Source: JANLQX01 sp031368215 (GTDB taxonomy: Bacteria > Actinomycetota > Acidimicrobiia > Acidimicrobiales > JANYDT01). From it: a DNA stretch of 35,952 bases. Position 1 is the first letter of the stretch, and each line of letters begins with the position of its first letter. The stretch spans positions 1 to 35,952 of the forward strand of contig JANLRD010000018.1 in the NCBI GenBank assembly GCA_031368215.1. The letters are read 5' to 3'. The notes under the pieces were generated by a model. That model was given only the letters and a program-made list of their open reading frames with translations, was not told the DNA's origin and did no database searches. This document shows, piece by piece, positions 34,031-35,952 of the stretch. Both the position numbers and the translations under genes were made by a program.

Positions 34031-35107
34031 ATGGCACTCACCTACACCTCGACGTTGCGAACCACGCCGACTGCCGCAGCGCGGCGGGAGGAGATCCTCG
34101 CCGATCCCGGATTCGGGAAGCACTTCAGCGATCACATGGTCAGTGTCATGTGGACCGCGGCGGACGGATGGCATGACGCCGAGATCCTGCCGTACGGCCC
34201 GATCCAGCTCGATCCGGCGGCGTCCGTCCTCCACTACGCCCAGGAGATCTTCGAGGGGATGAAGGCGTACCGTCACGCCGACGGCTCGGTGTGGACGTTC
34301 CGTCCGCACGCAAATGCGGCGCGCTTCAACCGGTCGGCCCAGCGCCTGGCCCTCCCGACGCTTCCCGAGGACGATTTCGTCAACGCCATCGAACGCCTCG
34401 TGCAAGTGGATATCGACTGGGTCCCGACCGGCGGCGAGAAGAGCCTCTATCTCCGTCCGTTCATGTTCGCCTCGGAGTCGTTCCTCGGTGTCCGCCCCTC
34501 GACCGAAGTCCGGTTCATGGTCATCGCCAGCCCGGTCGGCCCCTACTTCGCCGGTGGCGTGAAGCCTGTCCGGATTTGGCTCTCGGCGAACTACACGCGC
34601 GCGGCGCCGGGCGGAACAGGAGCGGCGAAGTGCGGCGGAAACTATGCGGCAGGTCTGGCCGCCCAGATCGAGGCCAGTGAGAACGGCTGCGACCAGGTGT
34701 GCTTCGTCGATGCCGCCGAGCGCAAGTGGGTCGAGGAGCTGGGCGGGATGAACCTCTACTTCGTCCATGCTGACGGCCGGCTCAGCACTCCCCCGCTCGG
34801 AACGATCCTCGAAGGCGTCACCCGCGATTCGATCCTGGCGCTCGGTAAGGAACTTGGACTGTCGCCCGAGGAGCGGGCAATCTCGATCGACGAATGGCGC
34901 GAGGGGGTGTCCAGCGGCTCGATCCGCGAGGTCTTTGCCTGTGGCACCGCCGCCGTGGTGACGCCCGTCGGGCAGCTCGTCTGGGAGGGCGGCGAGGTCG
35001 GTAACGGGACGGCCGGGGAGATCACCATGCAACTCCGCAAGTCCCTGATCGAGGTGCAGTACGGACGCGCCGCCGACACCCACGGGTGGATGCACAGATT
35101 GGCCTGA
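34031..35107 (+). CDS. ilvE: Branched-chain amino acid aminotransferase
   Basis: A 358-residue PLP enzyme of fold class IV that interconverts Val, Leu and Ile with their 2-keto acids and glutamate/2-oxoglutarate. The N terminus has the usual HxAQEIFEGMKAYRHADGSVWTFRPHANAARF stretch near residues 68-100. The PLP lysine is K200 in AAKCGGNYAAG. The LGGMNLYFVHADG strand near 238 and TPPLGTILEGVTRDS close to the carboxylate-binding site follow. Its length is normal. ATG 34031 is leaderless-type and lies 98 bases after the anti-sigma factor. An upstream frame to 33803 exists but lies in the previous gene. Confidence 0.94.
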   Translation: MALTYTSTLRTTPTAAARREEILADPGFGKHFSDHMVSVMWTAADGWHDAEILPYGPIQLDPAASVLHYAQEIFEGMKAYRHADGSVWTFRPHANAARFNRSAQRLALPTLPEDDFVNAIERLVQVDIDWVPTGGEKSLYLRPFMFASESFLGVRPSTEVRFMVIASPVGPYFAGGVKPVRIWLSANYTRAAPGGTGAAKCGGNYAAGLAAQIEASENGCDQVCFVDAAERKWVEELGGMNLYFVHADGRLSTPPLGTILEGVTRDSILALGKELGLSPEERAISIDEWREGVSSGSIREVFACGTAAVVTPVGQLVWEGGEVGNGTAGEITMQLRKSLIEVQYGRAADTHGWMHRLA

Positions 35108-35223
35108 ACCCCGCAACACGGCTGACGCCTCGATTCGCCCGAGCCCGCTGGCCGTGGTGCGCGCGAGATCCGTGGTGAACTGGAACGCACGCGTGTGTGC
35201 GATTCGAGTGCGAGGAGCGTCCG

Positions 35224-35952
35224 ATGCCAGCAGCCACCAACGAAGCGCCCTATCTCGCCGGGGTCTGGGCGAGATCGTCGGATCTCGACGTCGTCTCCGG
35301 ATCGGGGTGTCGCGTGACCACGGTTTCGGGCGACTCGTACCTCGACTTCACCAGTGGCATTGCCGTCACCTCGACCGGACATTGCCACCCCAACGTGGTC
35401 GCGGCGATCGCCCGTCAGGCGGAGCGTTTCATCCACGCGCAAGTGAACTGCTATCACCACGATCTGCTCCTCCCGTTGGCGAAGCGGCTGCGCGAGATCA
35501 CGCCTGCCCCGATCGAGACCTTCTTCTTCACGAACTCCGGCGCTGAGGCGACCGAGGGCGCCGTCAAGTTGGCCAAGCACGCGACCGGGCGTCAGAACAT
35601 CATCGTGTTCAACGGATCCTTCCATGGGCGGACCCATCTGACGATGGCGATGACGACTTCGAAGACCTCCTACAAGCTGAACTACTCGCCACTCCCCTCA
35701 GGTGTCTACGTGGCCCCGTTCCCCGACCTTGTGCATTCGAAGCTGAGCGAGGACGACGAGATCGATCGCTGTATCGAGGCGTTTCGTCACCTGCTCACCA
35801 CCCAAACGGCACCGGGCGAGACCGCCGCGGCCATCCTCGAGCCGGTCCTCGGCGAAGGCGGCTACATCGCGTCGCCGCCCCGCTTTCTCGAAGGCATCGT
35901 TGAGATCTGTCGCTCGCACGGCATCTTGTTCGTGGCCGACGAGGTGCAGTGC
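35224..35952 (+). CDS. Class III aminotransferase (acetylornithine/4-aminobutyrate type), partial
   Basis: The first 243 residues of a PLP aminotransferase running off the right edge. ATG 35224 has GAGGAG (35212-35217) at six bases. Visible motifs are LDFTSGIAVTSTGHCHPNVV near residue 41, FFTNSGAEATEGAVKLAKHATG near 101, the NGSFHGRTHLTM stretch near 130, and the final LFVADEVQ with the Asp that contacts the PLP pyridine nitrogen. The PLP lysine lies outside the window. The family includes 4-aminobutyrate, ornithine and diaminobutyrate transaminases; which one cannot be decided from this part. It is 116 bases downstream of ilvE. Confidence 0.9.
   Translation, partial: MPAATNEAPYLAGVWARSSDLDVVSGSGCRVTTVSGDSYLDFTSGIAVTSTGHCHPNVVAAIARQAERFIHAQVNCYHHDLLLPLAKRLREITPAPIETFFFTNSGAEATEGAVKLAKHATGRQNIIVFNGSFHGRTHLTMAMTTSKTSYKLNYSPLPSGVYVAPFPDLVHSKLSEDDEIDRCIEAFRHLLTTQTAPGETAAAILEPVLGEGGYIASPPRFLEGIVEICRSHGILFVADEVQC

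Noticed and set aside
33941..35119. A 392-codon minus-strand frame
   Set aside because: Antisense to ilvE; no family similarity seen.

Overview
The window is about 36 kb of GC-rich bacterial chromosome, densely coding on both strands. It looks like a free-living actinomycete-type bacterium (Actinomycetota). Two mycothiol-dependent maleylpyruvate isomerase-like proteins and an F420-type luciferase-like oxidoreductase point there, as do an anti-sigma/ECF sigma pair and many genes whose start codon sits 6-8 nt after a TANNNT box (leaderless transcripts). A member of the Acidimicrobiia would fit, but that is inference from style only. No rRNA, tRNA, CRISPR array, insertion sequence or prophage gene was seen.

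Layout. 1-1441: the tail of an unknown gene with an Ala-Ala-Leu repeat, then a His-rich CDF metal efflux pump. 1442-5552 (minus): a Rieske oxygenase, then a DUF1990 protein, a GT4 glycosyltransferase and a zinc-free-type MDR oxidoreductase. 5603-9815 (minus): MmgE/PrpD protein, GMC dehydrogenase, its small partner, and an SDR, tightly packed. 9979-19363 (plus, divergent from the previous block): a complete peptide/opine-type ABC importer (binding protein, two permeases, fused double ATPase) read straight into a second GMC dehydrogenase, a second small partner and a Baeyer-Villiger monooxygenase. 19461-25792: a fused double acyl-CoA dehydrogenase broken by one missing base, a zinc alcohol dehydrogenase, an SDR, MsrB and an acyl-CoA ligase. 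25853-30818: VOC protein, MenC/NSAR enolase-superfamily enzyme, two mycothiol-type isomerase-like proteins, an LLM oxidoreductase and an atypical crotonase. 30942-33932: a secreted-repeat protein, a composite YceI protein, an ECF sigma factor and its zinc-finger anti-sigma factor. 34031-35952: branched-chain aminotransferase and a class III aminotransferase cut by the window edge.

How the genes may work together. The most unusual block is 5603-19363: two paralogous GMC plus small-subunit modules sit on the two arms of a divergent cluster around one importer, and on the plus arm stop and start codons overlap from the permeases through the ATPase to the dehydrogenase and its partner. Both GMC proteins carry a CxxCxxCxxxCP cluster, suggesting iron-sulphur-containing electron-transferring dehydrogenases. 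A plausible reading (inference) is import of a hydroxylated compound, oxidation of alcohol to ketone by the GMC complexes, ring or chain oxygenation by the Baeyer-Villiger enzyme, and finishing by dehydrogenases, CoA ligase and beta-oxidation-type enzymes nearby. The substrate cannot be read from the sequence.

Seven genes have a TANNNT hexamer placed for leaderless transcription; a perfect 15-bp palindrome lies just upstream of the Rieske gene's ribosome binding site; and structured inverted repeats lie between several convergent gene pairs.
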